A stretch of DNA of 38,648 nucleotides from Nostoc sp. T09 (GTDB lineage: Bacteria > Cyanobacteriota > Cyanobacteriia > Cyanobacteriales > Nostocaceae): NCBI RefSeq assembly GCF_002154695.1, contig NZ_MTAV01000123.1, positions 1 through 38,648 on the forward strand. The letters run 5' to 3'. Below are positions 1-7,369 of this stretch, piece by piece. The position numbers and the translations under genes were made by a program. The notes under the pieces are model-generated. The model saw only the letters and a list, made by a program, of their open reading frames with translations. It was not told the DNA's origin and did not search any database. Numbering within the stretch: the first letter of the stretch is position 1; every line of letters begins with the position of its first letter.

Positions 1-228
1 ATTGCCTTTTTGACACCAGTTCACCAGTCTGATTTTGTAACTGGCAACTTGGGTTATTAAAGAAAGTTCTGTTGCTTCAGCAAAGGCTAACGGAGTATGT
101 CCATTATTATCCACCATTAACCGATTCTCAAAGAATTGTTTCCTGCACGTTTTGCATAAGTAATACTGCTTACCATTCCTACGACCATTTTTACGATATG
201 AAGTTGATTCGCATCGGGGACATTTCAT
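1..228 (-). pseudogene. Partial ORF: IS1-type transposase zinc ribbon joined to an unrelated tail
   Basis: An open frame runs on the minus strand from an ATG at 228 off the left edge of the window (76 codons without a stop). Residues 1-34 begin MKCPRCESTSYRKNGRRNGK and form a zinc ribbon with two CxxC pairs (Cys3/Cys6 and Cys25/Cys28), the pattern of the InsA-type N-terminus of IS1-family transposases. After about residue 35 the sequence no longer looks like an IS1 helix-turn-helix; it holds NNGHTPLAFAEATEL, which resembles one ankyrin repeat. I infer either an IS1 fragment fused to a decayed ankyrin gene or a small zinc-ribbon protein of unknown family. The rest lies outside the window, so I cannot say whether it is functional. 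Confidence 0.5.
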
Positions 229-492
229 CTTGTTATTTAGCTGATTTTGTGCTGATAATTACCTCTAAGTATGCAAACTGAAAAGCGTAGTTCATAAATT
301 TTAATATAATTGCCAAATTAAGTTTTGGGATAATCCTACTAAACGGCAAGCATCAAGATTTTTAACTCAAGCACAATAAGCCACAACTTACTTGTATAAA
401 TGAGTATCTACTTCACAGCAAACTGATACATAACTTGGTTATTTATTGGGCTATTTTCATAAGTAATTCCAACAAATAACATCGGAAATACT

Positions 493-1278
493 CTAATTCA
501 TACGTGTTAAAACATAGTCGCGGGTGCGGTAATCCAAGGGATTAGTAAAGATTTTAGTAGTAGTACCAAATTCAACTAGGCTGCCAATCCGATTTTCATT
601 ACTGTGAAAGAAAGCAGTAAAATCTGATACGCGAGTGACTTGGCGCATATTGTGGCTAACAATCACAATTGTTAGCTCAGAGCGTAAACTTTGGATCAAC
701 TCCTCAATTTTCATGCTGGCAATGGGATCGAGGCCAAAACAAGGCTCATCCATCAAAATAACTTTTGGCTTGACAGCTAAAGCACGGGCAATACATAGCC
801 GCTGTTGTTGGCCACCAGAAAGTTCCAAAGCCGATTTGTGTAGCTTATTCTTTACTTCATCCCAAAGCTCAGCACTTTTAATAGCAAATTCTATAATTTC
901 ATCTAATTCTGCTTTCGGACGCCATCCTACAAGTTTTACCCCATAAGCAACATTATCGTAAACACTCATAGGAAAGAGATTTGGTTTTGGAAATACTATA
1001 TTAATTTGGCGGCGCACCCGATTTAAGTTAACACGGCGCTCATAAATATTTTGACCAAAAAATTCTACTCTGCCTTCAATCTTTACTTGTCCTTCTAATT
1101 CGCTCATGCGATTGAGCGATTTGATAAAAGTAGATTTACCACAACCGCTAGGGCCAATAATTGCAGTAACTTTGTCTTGGTAAATATCTATTGATACATC
1201 TTCAAGTATCTTTTTATCGTCGTAATAAAAACTAAAGTTGCTGACTTTTATGGCTGGGACTAATTTGCTCATGGTCAC
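493..1278 (-). CDS. pstB: Phosphate ABC transporter ATP-binding protein PstB (divergent paralogue)
   Basis: This is the cytoplasmic ATPase that drives high-affinity phosphate uptake through the PstC/PstA channel. The 261-residue length fits the family (about 250-270). Visible motifs are Walker A GPSGCGKST (42-50), ABC signature LSGGQQQRL (153-161), Walker B VILMDEP (173-179) and the H-loop in IVSHNMRQV. The Q-loop is unusual: the segment reads INIVFPKPNLFPMS, with proline where E. coli PstB and most ABC ATPases have glutamine (residue 97). DEPCFGLDPIASMK also differs from the common DEPCSALDP form. From memory such forms occur among cyanobacterial PstB paralogues. The gene is intact and transcribed away from sphX; the two share a 405-bp divergent region with a Pho box. 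The start chosen is ATG 1278; a second ATG lies two codons in. No other complete pst permease gene is in the window, so its membrane partners must be elsewhere. Confidence 0.9.
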   Translation of the reverse strand: MTMSKLVPAIKVSNFSFYYDDKKILEDVSIDIYQDKVTAIIGPSGCGKSTFIKSLNRMSELEGQVKIEGRVEFFGQNIYERRVNLNRVRRQINIVFPKPNLFPMSVYDNVAYGVKLVGWRPKAELDEIIEFAIKSAELWDEVKNKLHKSALELSGGQQQRLCIARALAVKPKVILMDEPCFGLDPIASMKIEELIQSLRSELTIVIVSHNMRQVTRVSDFTAFFHSNENRIGSLVEFGTTTKIFTNPLDYRTRDYVLTRMN

Positions 1279-1683
1279 AAATGCGTGAGTTCAAACGTCA
1301 GTTAACAGAACAGTAAAAATCTCTCTCTATGAAGTTATTTCTACTCTTTTATCTGGGAGATATTTATAAAGTATTTGTAAAATTAAAGATATAAGCAAAA
1401 TATTCTCAACAGTAGAGCTTGCTAGAAATCCTTAAATAGATACTGCGTTAATTTCATCGAGCTTTAAAGAAAGAATCAAGCTATTAACAAACAATCATTC
1501 TACTTGCTATTACAAGTTATCCTCCCTATAACCACTAGTTAACTTTTATATTACCTGAGTAAGTCAAATTTCAGGTAGTGAACAGCTAACTAATATGTTC
1601 ACTAACTCTTAAATTTAAAAAATTATTGTGGTTTTGGATTGATTGGGCGGCAATTAGACGTCCAACAAATGAGGAGTATCCTG
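1279..1683. other. Divergent pstB/sphX intergenic region
   Basis: No gene is visible in this AT-rich 405-bp stretch. It should hold promoters for both pstB (minus) and sphX (plus). The notable element is the phased octamer array at 1516-1556, annotated separately. An in-frame ATG at 1669 lies here but is not favoured as the sphX start. Confidence 0.6.
1516..1556 (+). promoter_or_regulatory. Candidate Pho box (four octamers at 11-bp spacing)
   Basis: Four related octamers start at 1516 (GTTATCCT), 1527 (TATAACCA), 1538 (GTTAACTT) and 1549 (TATTACCT), exactly 11 bp apart, one DNA turn. Cyanobacterial PhoB/SphR boxes are direct PyTTAAPyPy(T/A) repeats separated by 3 bp, which gives this same phasing. 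The array lies 128 bp upstream of the sphX GTG and within the divergent pstB region, so control by phosphate starvation is the natural inference. The match to consensus is imperfect in each unit. Confidence 0.6.
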
Positions 1684-2697
1684 GTGAGCAAAATGAACTT
1701 GAAGCTTAATAGCTTGACGGTCTTAGGTGTAATGTCATTGGTAAGCGCCACCTTTGGTTTATCAATGTCTGCGGTTCAGTCCCAAAGTGTCAGCACAATT
1801 AAAGTTGATGGTTCTAGTACCGTCTTTCCAATTACTGAAGCAGCCGCGGAAGAATTTCAAAAGTCTCAAGGCGGTAGAGTTCGAGTTACTGTTGGAATTT
1901 CTGGTACTGGGGGCGGCTTCAAAAAATTCTGTCGCGGTGAGACTGATATATCAGATGCTTCTCGTCCCATTTTACAGAAAGAAATCGCTGACTGTAAAGC
2001 AAATGGCGTTCGTTATGTAGAACTACCAATAGCTTATGATGCTTTGACAGTTGTTGTTAACCCTCAAAACAACTGGGCAAAAAATCTAACAGTAGCTGAA
2101 CTCAAGAAGATTTGGGAGCCTGGGGCACAAGGTAAAGTCAGTAACTGGAGCCAAGTCCGTTCAGGATTCCCCAATGCACCTTTGAAATTGTTTGGTCCTG
2201 GTACGAACTCTGGTACTTTTGACTACTTTACTGAAGCTGTTGTTGGCAAAACTAAGTCTAGCCGAGGTGATTTTACTGCTAGCGAAGATGATAACGTACT
2301 TGTACAGGGTATTTCCCGTGATAAGAATGCCCTTGGTTATTTTGGTTACGCCTATTATGCAGAGAACAGCAAAAAACTGAAGGCTGTGTCAATTAATGGT
2401 GTATTGCCCTCAGAAGCTACAGTCAAAAATGGCACTTACACTCCCCTCTCTCGGCCTTTGTTTATCTATGTCAGTTCTAAGTCTATTGATAAACCAGAGG
2501 TGAAGCAGTTTGTCCAATTTTATTTACGGAATGCTGCTAAATTCTCTCAAGAGGTAAGATACGTTGCCCTACCAGTATCAGCTTACACCACTGCCCAGAG
2601 TCACTTCAATAAAAAGAGATTTGGTAGTGTATTTGCTGGTAAAGAAGCAGTTGGTTTAAAGATTAACGAGTTGTTAAGCCGTGACGCCAAAGAATAA
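1684..2697 (+). CDS. sphX: Periplasmic phosphate-binding protein SphX/PstS family
   Basis: Secreted solute-binding protein that captures phosphate for an ABC importer. The frame is open from ATG 1639, but GTG 1684 is the better start: GAGGAG at 1671-1676 sits 7 nt before it, and the product then begins with a short basic stretch and a hydrophobic signal peptide ([20 protein letters not shown]), likely cut near AVQSQS. The mature part opens with [19 protein letters not shown] and contains [20 protein letters not shown] and [13 protein letters not shown], all typical phosphate-contact segments of the PstS/SphX family. Mature length (about 310 residues) is normal. It is followed 8 bp after its stop by a decayed pstC fragment, so the operon it once headed is gone and it must serve another Pst permease or act alone. 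PstS versus SphX is chosen on cyanobacterial context, not proven. Confidence 0.88.
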   Translation: MSKMNLKLNSLTVLGVMSLVSATFGLSMSAVQSQSVSTIKVDGSSTVFPITEAAAEEFQKSQGGRVRVTVGISGTGGGFKKFCRGETDISDASRPILQKEIADCKANGVRYVELPIAYDALTVVVNPQNNWAKNLTVAELKKIWEPGAQGKVSNWSQVRSGFPNAPLKLFGPGTNSGTFDYFTEAVVGKTKSSRGDFTASEDDNVLVQGISRDKNALGYFGYAYYAENSKKLKAVSINGVLPSEATVKNGTYTPLSRPLFIYVSSKSIDKPEVKQFVQFYLRNAAKFSQEVRYVALPVSAYTTAQSHFNKKRFGSVFAGKEAVGLKINELLSRDAKE

Positions 2698-2705
2698 ATT
2701 TCCCT

Positions 2706-3188
2706 GGTTTTAATATGTTGAGTGCGGGTTTAGTCATCGGGATGATGATTATTCCCTATGTCAGTTCCCTTAGTGAAGATGCGATGCGTGCAGTACCGGC
2801 ACATCTGCGCGAGGGTTCCTATGCAACAGGTGCTACCCGCTTACAAACAGCCTTACGAGTCGTATTGCCAGCATCGATTTCTGGGATATCAGCAGCTTAC
2901 ATTTTGGGAATTTCGCGTGCAGTTGGCGAAACGATGATAGTAGCGATCGCGGCTGGTGGGCAACCTAATCTCACTTTTAACCCAATGTAACCAGCCGCAA
3001 CTATGACTGCCTACATCGTTGCAGTCAGCCTTGGCGATTTACCACATGGAACTCTAGAATACGAGACTATTTTTGCTGTGGGACTCACTCTCGTACTGAT
3101 GACTTTGGAATTTAATAAAACAGAAGCGATTTTTAATAACCCCTCAAATAAAAAAACCGCAGACTATGTAAGTGGACGTTTTGGGTAA
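2706..3188 (+). pseudogene. Collapsed pstC-pstA-pstB remnant
   Basis: Starting 8 bp after the sphX stop, the frame encodes the C-terminal part of a PstC permease ([20 protein letters not shown], then the [20 protein letters not shown] loop and [20 protein letters not shown]). A nonsense TAA at 2988-2990 replaces the Glu expected in NPMEPAATM; the frame then continues unchanged through [16 protein letters not shown]. At about 3107-3116 PstC homology stops and the last about 22 residues of a PstB follow (EFNKTEAIF...YVSGRFG, stop 3186-3188). The 5' part of pstC, the end of pstC, all pstA and most of pstB are missing. This reads as a sphX-pstC-pstA-pstB operon that suffered two deletions plus a stop. 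The PstB tail differs from that of the intact pstB at 493-1278, so it came from another pstB copy. Confidence 0.85.
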
Positions 3189-3751
3189 TAGGGATTGAGA
3201 TTTGGGGTTTGTAAATGAGTGAATTTTAGATCGTTGACTGCTGTGGTTGCGATCGCAAATTCACTACTCACTATTTAAAACAACACTACAGCAATCAATT
3301 ATTCGCTTGAACCTGAAGTAAATGTCTTTTATGGCACAAGTAAATAAAAAAATAGATAAACCCAGCAGAGGTCACTTTAATGAACCGCCTGCCAGGGAAG
3401 TGTCGTATATTCTGGCCATGTTTGATCAGGTTAGCGCTTATTTGTAATAAATAATGCTTTATCCTTATTTAGGTTAACTAAATTGTGCGTCATCAGTAGT
3501 TAAGAAAAGTAAAGAAATAGGTTAAGTTGTAGTTAAGTACAACCCAGCCTCAAACAGACAGGGCGAACTGGCGAATCCTAGCAGTGACCGAAATAGTGCT
3601 GAGTATCGAGTAACGAGTAATGAGTGAGATCCCCACTTAGAACTCAATACTCGGTACTCCTGAAGATTGCGATCGGGAATATAAAGCGAAGAATGACTAA
3701 TAATATAAGAAAGCGCTTCACAGTTCTTAATTATTCAGTATTACTAAAACA
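3189..3751. other. Intergenic region, remnant pst locus to ubiD
   Basis: This 563-bp stretch holds a HIP1 site (3249-3256), one weak 41-codon ORF (annotated separately) and, at 3600-3660, a run of degenerate heptads of the type gagtatcgagtaacgagta, a class of short repeat common in Nostoc genomes. I see no clear promoter or terminator. Confidence 0.5.
3322..3447 (+). CDS. Possible 41-residue ORF or gene fragment, unknown
   Basis: An ATG-started frame encodes 41 residues, mostly hydrophilic, ending in REVSYILAMFDQVSAYL just before tandem stop codons. I do not recognise it. The end looks like the start of a helical domain cut short, so it may be the N-terminal remnant of a longer gene. There is no good ribosome-binding site. 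Chance is a real alternative at this length. Confidence 0.25.
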   Translation: MSFMAQVNKKIDKPSRGHFNEPPAREVSYILAMFDQVSAYL

Positions 3752-5260
3752 ATGGCGAGAGATTTGCGGGGATTCATCAAACTTCTAGAAGAAAGAGGAC
3801 AATTACAGCGGATTTCAGCTTTAGTTGATCCAGATTTAGAGATAGCTGAGATTTCTAACCGGATGCTGCAAAAAGGTGGGCCGGGGTTATTGTTTGAAAA
3901 TGTCAAAGGCGCATCCTTCCCAGTAGCAGTAAATTTGATGGGAACTGTGGAAAGGATATGCTGGGCAATGAATATGCAGCATCCAGAGGAATTAGAAACC
4001 TTGGGTAAAAAGCTGAGTATGCTGCAACAACCTAAACCGCCTAAGAAGATTTCCCAAGCGATCGATTTTGGTAAAGTGCTGTTTGATGTAATCAAAGCTA
4101 AACCAGGACGGGACTTTTTCCCCGCTTGTCAGCAAGTGGTGGTTCAAGGGGAAGAGTTGGATTTAGATACGTTACCGTTGATACGTCCTTATGTAAATGA
4201 TGCTGGAAAAATTGTTACTCTGGGGCTGGTAATTACTAAGGATTGTGAGACAGGTACGCCAAATGTAGGTGTGTATCGCTTGCAACTGCAATCTAAAAAT
4301 ACGATGACAGTACACTGGTTATCGGTGCGGGGTGGGGCGAGACATTTGCGCAAAGCCGCAGAACGTGGTCAGAAATTAGAAATTGCGATCGCACTTGGTG
4401 TAGACCCCTTAATTATCATGGCAGCTGCTACACCTATACCTGTAGATTTATCAGAATGGTTGTTTGCTGGACTTTACGGTGGTTCAGGGGTGCAGTTGGC
4501 GAAGTGCAAAACCGTAGATTTGGAAGTTCCCGCAGATTCAGAATTTGTTTTAGAAGGGACAATTACGCCAGGGGAAGTCTTACCAGATGGGCCATTTGGC
4601 GACCACATGGGTTATTACGGCGGTGTCGAGGATTCGCCATTAATTCGTTTTCATTGTATGACACACCGCAAAGATCCGATTTACTTAACAACATTTAGCG
4701 GTCGTCCACCGAAAGAAGAAGCGATGATGGCGATCGCACTCAATCGAATTTACACCCCCATTCTGCGGCAACAAGTGTCCGAAATTGTCGATTTCTTCTT
4801 ACCAATGGAAGCTTTGAGTTACAAAGCCGCAATTATTTCTATTGATAAAGCATATCCCGGACAAGCACGGCGTGCTGCTTTGGCGTTTTGGAGTGCTTTG
4901 CCACAATTTACTTACACTAAGTTTGTGATTGTGGTTGATAAAGACATCAATATTCGCGATCCGCGTCAAGTTGTGTGGGCAATTAGTTCTAAAGTTGACC
5001 CCACAAGGGATGTGTTTATTTTACCGAATACACCCTTTGATACTTTAGATTTTGCCAGTGAGAAAATTGGTTTAGGTGGGCGGATGGGAATTGATGCTAC
5101 CACCAAAATTCCCCCGGAAACCGACCATGAATGGGGTGCGCCACTAGAATCAGATCCAGATGTGGCGGCGATGGTTGATAGACGCTGGGCGGAGTATGGT
5201 TTAGCAGATTTGCAATTAGGTGAAGTTGACCCAAATTTGTTTGGTTACGATATGAGGTGA
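3752..5260 (+). CDS. UbiD family decarboxylase
   Basis: A 502-residue member of the UbiD family of prenylated-FMN-dependent (de)carboxylases; the classic substrate is 4-hydroxy-3-polyprenylbenzoate, and in cyanobacteria the likely role is plastoquinone precursor synthesis. The start MARDLRGFIKLLEERGQLQR and the early PDLEIAEISNRMLQKGGPGL are typical of the N-terminal domain. The central GPFGDHMGYYGG segment (about residues 285-296) and the following TTFSGRPPKEEAMM are conserved family motifs near the cofactor and metal site. Length matches the family (about 490-500). It stands alone; the neighbouring genes are unrelated. The exact substrate is an inference from family and host. Confidence 0.88.
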   Translation: MARDLRGFIKLLEERGQLQRISALVDPDLEIAEISNRMLQKGGPGLLFENVKGASFPVAVNLMGTVERICWAMNMQHPEELETLGKKLSMLQQPKPPKKISQAIDFGKVLFDVIKAKPGRDFFPACQQVVVQGEELDLDTLPLIRPYVNDAGKIVTLGLVITKDCETGTPNVGVYRLQLQSKNTMTVHWLSVRGGARHLRKAAERGQKLEIAIALGVDPLIIMAAATPIPVDLSEWLFAGLYGGSGVQLAKCKTVDLEVPADSEFVLEGTITPGEVLPDGPFGDHMGYYGGVEDSPLIRFHCMTHRKDPIYLTTFSGRPPKEEAMMAIALNRIYTPILRQQVSEIVDFFLPMEALSYKAAIISIDKAYPGQARRAALAFWSALPQFTYTKFVIVVDKDINIRDPRQVVWAISSKVDPTRDVFILPNTPFDTLDFASEKIGLGGRMGIDATTKIPPETDHEWGAPLESDPDVAAMVDRRWAEYGLADLQLGEVDPNLFGYDMR

Positions 5261-5266
5261 TATTAA

Positions 5267-5523
5267 GAAGGCAGAGGGCAGGAGGCAGGAGGCAGAAGGG
5301 AATACATGAAAATCTGGCGTTGCTGATTGATGAGATGAATTTTGTTTCGCGCCTAGACGCGGTAGCGGCTTCTCGTTGGCGTAGCGTCTCCGACAGGAGA
5401 AGAGTAGGCGCAAAGGCGCAAAGAATCAATCTTTAGGTTTGGTCAAAAATCCTAATGCATCCTGCATTTATGCAACGCTGAAAATCTTATACCTTCTGCC
5501 ATCTGCCCTCTGCCATCTACCTT
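5267..5523. repeat. Inverted heptad repeats flanking a nested palindromic repeat
   Basis: The convergent gap between ubiD and the CAP gene begins with direct heptads of type GGCAGGA (5267-5300) and ends with their inverted counterpart, type CTGCCAT (5492-5523). Inside these, GGCGTTGC (5318 region) faces GCAACGC (5473 region). Both are Nostoc-type short repeats. The arrangement could fold into a long stem and might end transcription from both sides, but there is no normal intrinsic terminator with a T-tract. Confidence 0.55.
5349..5410. repeat. Small palindromic repeat (GCGTAGCGTCTCC family)
   Basis: The segment 5353-5407 contains GCTTCTC and, 22 bp on, GAGAAG around a core GCGTAGCGTCTCCGACAGGA. 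It interrupts a heptad run that reads TTTCGCGC on the left and GCGCAAAGGCGCAAAG on the right, with GCGC on both sides, as expected for insertion into an existing repeat. Related copies are at 14716-14752 and within 34007-34095. Confidence 0.55.
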
Positions 5524-5528
5524 ATTTT

Positions 5529-6191
5529 CTATTCAGCAAACATTTGCACTGCATAAATCCGACCATCTACCCCAGTTGCAATCCCATAACCAAATTTGGT
5601 GTATTCAGCAGTCAGGAGGTTTTCCCGATGTCCATTACTGTACATCCAACCGCGTTGAAACTTTTCAGCTTCTCCGTAAGTTAAACCGAAACCATGCGCA
5701 TGACCTTTAAGAATGTTTTCGCCAACGCCAACATAAGGACTACCACCAACCCCAAGGTAGCGATCGCGGGGGCGTTTACCTTCGAGAGAAGTATGATTGA
5801 AATAATTGCGAGCCAGCATATCCTCTGCATGACCTTGTGCTGCTTGGGAAAGTAAACTATCTTCCTGCAAAGGTTTCAAATTATTTAACTCGCGGTCGCG
5901 ATTTACTAGTTCTAGTGCAAAATTTCTGATATCTGGTAGAGAACGTAACTGTTCGGCATTCCAGATTGTGGCTTTTGGCTTGCCTATTTTCCAGTCCGCC
6001 CCGCCATCCCCATTATCAAGTCCCCCTGAAAAAACTTTCTTTGGTGAAAGTTCGCTTAAGAAATAGTGAACATCGAGTGGGTGTCCTCGTAATGCCTGGT
6101 TAATAAAATGAAAAGTTGGTCTAGAAACTAAAAGCGCCGTAAATAAGAGAACGTATCTCCACCAAATATTAACTTTGCTCTTTGTCTTCAT
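5529..6191 (-). CDS. Secreted or anchored CAP/SCP-domain protein
   Basis: A CAP (SCP/PR-1) superfamily protein. The start at ATG 6191 gives a basic N-terminus followed by one hydrophobic segment (WWRYVLLFTALLVS), so it is a signal anchor or signal peptide. The CAP domain occupies about the last 125 residues: it starts at LELVNRDRELNNLKPLQEDS, with AAQGHAEDMLARNYFNHTS (the conserved His region), a glycine-rich YVGVGENIL, and the end motif GWMYSNGHRENLLTAEYTKFGYG. These give the CAP-cavity His, Glu, Glu and His residues. Bacterial members of this kind (YkwD-like) have no settled function. The frame also continues upstream to 6221. It converges on ubiD and diverges from the RNase T2 gene. Confidence 0.82.
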   Translation of the reverse strand: MKTKSKVNIWWRYVLLFTALLVSRPTFHFINQALRGHPLDVHYFLSELSPKKVFSGGLDNGDGGADWKIGKPKATIWNAEQLRSLPDIRNFALELVNRDRELNNLKPLQEDSLLSQAAQGHAEDMLARNYFNHTSLEGKRPRDRYLGVGGSPYVGVGENILKGHAHGFGLTYGEAEKFQRGWMYSNGHRENLLTAEYTKFGYGIATGVDGRIYAVQMFAE

Positions 6192-6503
6192 TTTAGTTAT
6201 CCAAGCTTTGGGGATGCACAAACCATAAAATAACTACTACAATTGCGTGCTGATCAATTTCGCAAAAGCTGCGCAGTATTATAGTACGGCGAAAATAAAT
6301 CTACTATCTAAAAACACTTGAAAGTCCACAATAAAGCGTTTTTCAACTTTATGTAGATACTCAGCAGCACTAGTTGCATTTTGCCAGAAACGAGTGTGAT
6401 AGTGAATGCCTGCGATCGCAATTTATCAATAACTTTATATTTTTTGCTGAACTGAGTTAATGTATATGGCGTAACTTCAATTACATAAAGTCTGACTGTA
6501 AAT

Positions 6504-7172
6504 ATGCAGATCAAGAAACTCCTGATAGCATCTTCCTTAGCCATCACTAGCTTTGCTATACCTAACGCCGTCAGTGCCCAAAATCGCGGTACTCCTGGTC
6601 AGTTTGATTTTTACGTACTGACTTTATCCTGGTCACCAGATTATTGTGCAAATAATGGCGATCGCGATCAACAACAATGCAAATCAGGCAAGAAACTCGG
6701 TTTTGTATTACATGGTCTATGGCCCCAGTACCAAAAAGGTTATCCTGCTAACTGTTCTACTGAAAAATTACCGCTACAAGTAAAGCAGCAGTTTCCGGGT
6801 TTATTCCCTAGCGATAAGCTGTATAGCCATGAATGGGAAAAACATGGTACTTGTTCTGGTAAAACTCCCCAAGAATATTTGGCATTATCTAAACAATTAA
6901 AAGGATCTGTCGCTATTCCTACGGCTTATAACCGTCCTAACAAACCCTTCCGCACTACAATTCAAGGGCTAAAAAATACATTTGTAATTTCTAATAGTGA
7001 ATTAGTCGCTGATGGCATAGCGCCTTACTGTTCTGGTTCAGGAAGGTTTTTGCAAGAAGTATTCTTTTGCTATTCTAAAGATGGTAAACCCGGCGCTTGT
7101 AGTGCAGAAATATTGAAGAGTTCTCAAAAAAGCTGTGGACAGCCCAATTTTTTGGTGAGAAACGTTAGATAG
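6504..7172 (+). CDS. Secreted RNase T2 family ribonuclease
   Basis: A 222-residue extracytoplasmic endoribonuclease that cuts single-stranded RNA by a 2',3'-cyclic phosphate route. The N-terminus MQIKKLLIASSLAITSFAIP is a signal peptide with a probable cut after AVSA (residue 25). Both active-site signatures are intact: FVLHGLWP (67-74, catalytic His70) and HEWEKHGTC (109-117, Glu110 and His114). Several paired cysteines fit the disulfide-rich T2 fold. It lies alone, after the divergent CAP gene. In a cyanobacterium a periplasmic RNase T2 would plausibly scavenge phosphate or nucleosides, but nothing here shows that. Confidence 0.92.
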   Translation: MQIKKLLIASSLAITSFAIPNAVSAQNRGTPGQFDFYVLTLSWSPDYCANNGDRDQQQCKSGKKLGFVLHGLWPQYQKGYPANCSTEKLPLQVKQQFPGLFPSDKLYSHEWEKHGTCSGKTPQEYLALSKQLKGSVAIPTAYNRPNKPFRTTIQGLKNTFVISNSELVADGIAPYCSGSGRFLQEVFFCYSKDGKPGACSAEILKSSQKSCGQPNFLVRNVR

Positions 7173-7193
7173 TCAACAAATAAAACTTTGTAG

Positions 7194-7210
7194 GGTGGGC
7201 AATGCCCACC
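7194..7210. repeat. Perfect short palindrome GGTGGGCA-A-TGCCCACC
   Basis: An 8-bp perfect inverted repeat around one base, 22 bp after the RNase T2 stop, inside GTAGGGTGGGCAATGCCCAC, a short dispersed cyanobacterial repeat. It lacks a T-tract and is therefore not a standard terminator. Confidence 0.6.
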
Positions 7211-7251
7211 AAAACGCGAAGCTGCGGTTAATTGCTAATTACAATATTTAT

Positions 7252-7297
7252 AAAAGCATGATTTTGTCTAAAAAATTAATAGTGAATCATGCTTTTT
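7252..7297. terminator. Probable terminator hairpin after RNase T2
   Basis: AAAAGCATGATT (7252-7263) pairs with AATCATGCTTTT (7285-7296) across a 21-base AT-rich loop, and TTTT ends the right arm. The stem is AT-rich, so strength is uncertain. It lies between the RNase T2 gene and the acyl-CoA synthetase gene. Confidence 0.45.
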
Positions 7298-7369
7298 ATG
7301 CATTAATATTCGCTGCATTATATTATGGTATGCTCCAGAAATGTTGAATGTTAACTATTAGCATTAGCC

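Noticed and set aside
72-281. A plus-strand ORF of 69 codons at the left edge
   Set aside because: It is antisense to the zinc-ribbon frame, which has a recognisable domain; its own product resembles nothing.
2706-3188. Two separate small membrane-protein genes in the pst scar
   Set aside because: Both pieces lie in one frame and join across a single stop as parts of one PstC; the second piece then turns into a PstB tail, so they are a decayed remnant.
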